Positions 63,445 to 64,000 of a stretch of DNA of 64,000 nucleotides are shown here, one piece after another (within the stretch, counting starts at the first letter, position 1; the number at the start of each line of letters is the position of its first letter). Where the stretch lies: assembly GCA_015472025.1 (NCBI GenBank), contig BNHL01000001.1, forward strand, positions 2,902,001 to 2,966,000, written 5' to 3'. Below the pieces are notes generated by a model. The model ran no database searches and was not told where the DNA came from. It worked only from the letters and a program-made list of their open reading frames with translations. The position numbers and the translations under genes were made by a program. The stretch comes from Cytophagales bacterium WSM2-2. GTDB lineage: Bacteria > Bacteroidota > Bacteroidia > Cytophagales > Cyclobacteriaceae.

Positions 63445-64000
63445 ATGTTCAAGTGGCCAATTCGTAGTCGAGCTTTTAACCAAGTCTCTATTCCTTCAAG
63501 GGTGTTTTTATTTATTGTTTTTCTCATGATTGGCGCACCAAATACTCGGGCTCTGTGCCAGGATCAGGAGAGTAAAGTGGAGGCCGCGATGCTTTACAAT
63601 ATATTAAAGTACGTGGAATGGCCGCAGGATGGCGTGGGCGATAAAATCGTTGTCGGTGTCTATGGAGAGCAGAATGTTCTTAATTCCTTAAAGAGTACAT
63701 ACGAGGGGCGCCTGATTGGCTCGCGAAAAATTGTTGTGAAGGAGATCAAATCGCTTAACGAATCGGCTGATTGTTCCGTCTTTATTACTGGCAAAGGGAA
63801 GAGCCGGGATCTCGAAACGATCATCAAATACTTCGGTGGGAAAAGCGTGCTTTTAGTAACCAACAAAAATGGCGATGCAAACAGAGGAAGCTGCCTTAAT
63901 TTTGTAGAGGTGGATGGAAAATTAAAATTTGAAATAAACAAGGCTAAAATAGCATCCGCTAACCTAAAAGTCTCCAGTGCCATTTTGTCTATGGCGATTC
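63445..64000 (+). CDS. YfiR-family (DUF4154) exported protein, 3' truncated by window edge
   Basis: An open frame of 185 codons starting at the ATG at 63445 and still open at the window end. A long basic N terminus and a signal segment (VFLFIVFLMIGAPNTRALC) precede the domain beginning ESKVEAAMLYNILKYVEWPQ, the standard YfiR opening, followed by VVGVYGEQNVLNSL, DCSVFITGKG, KSVLLVTNKNG and GSCLNFVEVDGKLKFEIN. In Pseudomonas YfiR is a periplasmic inhibitor of the diguanylate cyclase YfiN; in Bacteroidota such genes often precede a histidine kinase or TonB receptor. The partner gene is beyond the window. Confidence 0.85.
   Translation, partial: MFKWPIRSRAFNQVSIPSRVFLFIVFLMIGAPNTRALCQDQESKVEAAMLYNILKYVEWPQDGVGDKIVVGVYGEQNVLNSLKSTYEGRLIGSRKIVVKEIKSLNESADCSVFITGKGKSRDLETIIKYFGGKSVLLVTNKNGDANRGSCLNFVEVDGKLKFEINKAKIASANLKVSSAILSMAI

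Overview
The window looks like chromosomal DNA of a Bacteroidota bacterium, most likely an environmental member of the Cytophagales (inferred). The support is a SusC/SusD polysaccharide-utilisation locus driven by an ECF sigma/FecR pair, a secreted protein with a type IX secretion (T9SS) sorting tail, TlpA-type lipoproteins, promoters of the TTTG-n19-TAnnTTTG type rather than sigma70 type, and few Shine-Dalgarno sequences. No insertion sequence, CRISPR array or intact prophage was seen. There is one tRNA, tRNA-Leu(CAA).

Layout. 1-5.2 kb: the 3' end of mreB, a convergent EF-G-like GTPase, an rRNA-type methyltransferase and tRNA-Leu. 5.2-16.9 kb, the most unusual part: a nine-gene, tightly spaced minus-strand operon (14008 down to 5646) encodes a Bor-like lipoprotein, an FAD-linked oxidase, a cytochrome P450, a protein with a tandemly duplicated unknown domain and two central membrane helices, a DyP-type peroxidase, three membrane/coiled-coil proteins and a GH24 lysozyme-like protein. 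A further small membrane protein lies beyond the lysozyme. Two nearly identical pairs of 16-bp palindromes (5545-5589 and 14319-14363) flank the operon. A plus-strand block starting at 14452 carries an 84-aa protein with a GCPIPPC tail, a 7TM-like protein overlapping a histidine kinase, and a NarL/LuxR response regulator, which may act on those palindromes.

16.9-29.6 kb is mostly housekeeping: an EEP-family hydrolase, cystathionine beta-synthase-like enzyme, TMEM175-like channel, OmpA-family protein, penicillin-binding protein 1C, EamA transporter, Nfu-type Fe-S scaffold, dicarboxylate/glutamate symporter and an ABC-2 transporter.

29.9-43.4 kb is a complete glycan-utilisation locus: ECF sigma, FecR anti-sigma, SusC with an N-terminal STN signalling domain, SusD, two IPT-domain surface glycan-binding lipoproteins, then after an apparent internal terminator a GH30 enzyme and a second clan-A-like glycoside hydrolase. 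43.4-54.8 kb holds a GDSL esterase, MnmA, two TlpA-like thioredoxins, a class III CoA-transferase, an M13 metallopeptidase, a frameshifted beta-propeller T9SS cargo gene, a leucine-rich-repeat protein and a lipocalin-like lipoprotein.

54.9-62.3 kb is a phytase operon (beta-propeller phytase, TonB-dependent receptor, beta-helix lipoprotein) with a strong terminator and a 15-bp direct repeat in its promoter region. Upstream lies a TPR/HTH membrane regulator whose reading frame is broken by one base. The window ends in a DUF2807 protein and a truncated YfiR-family gene.
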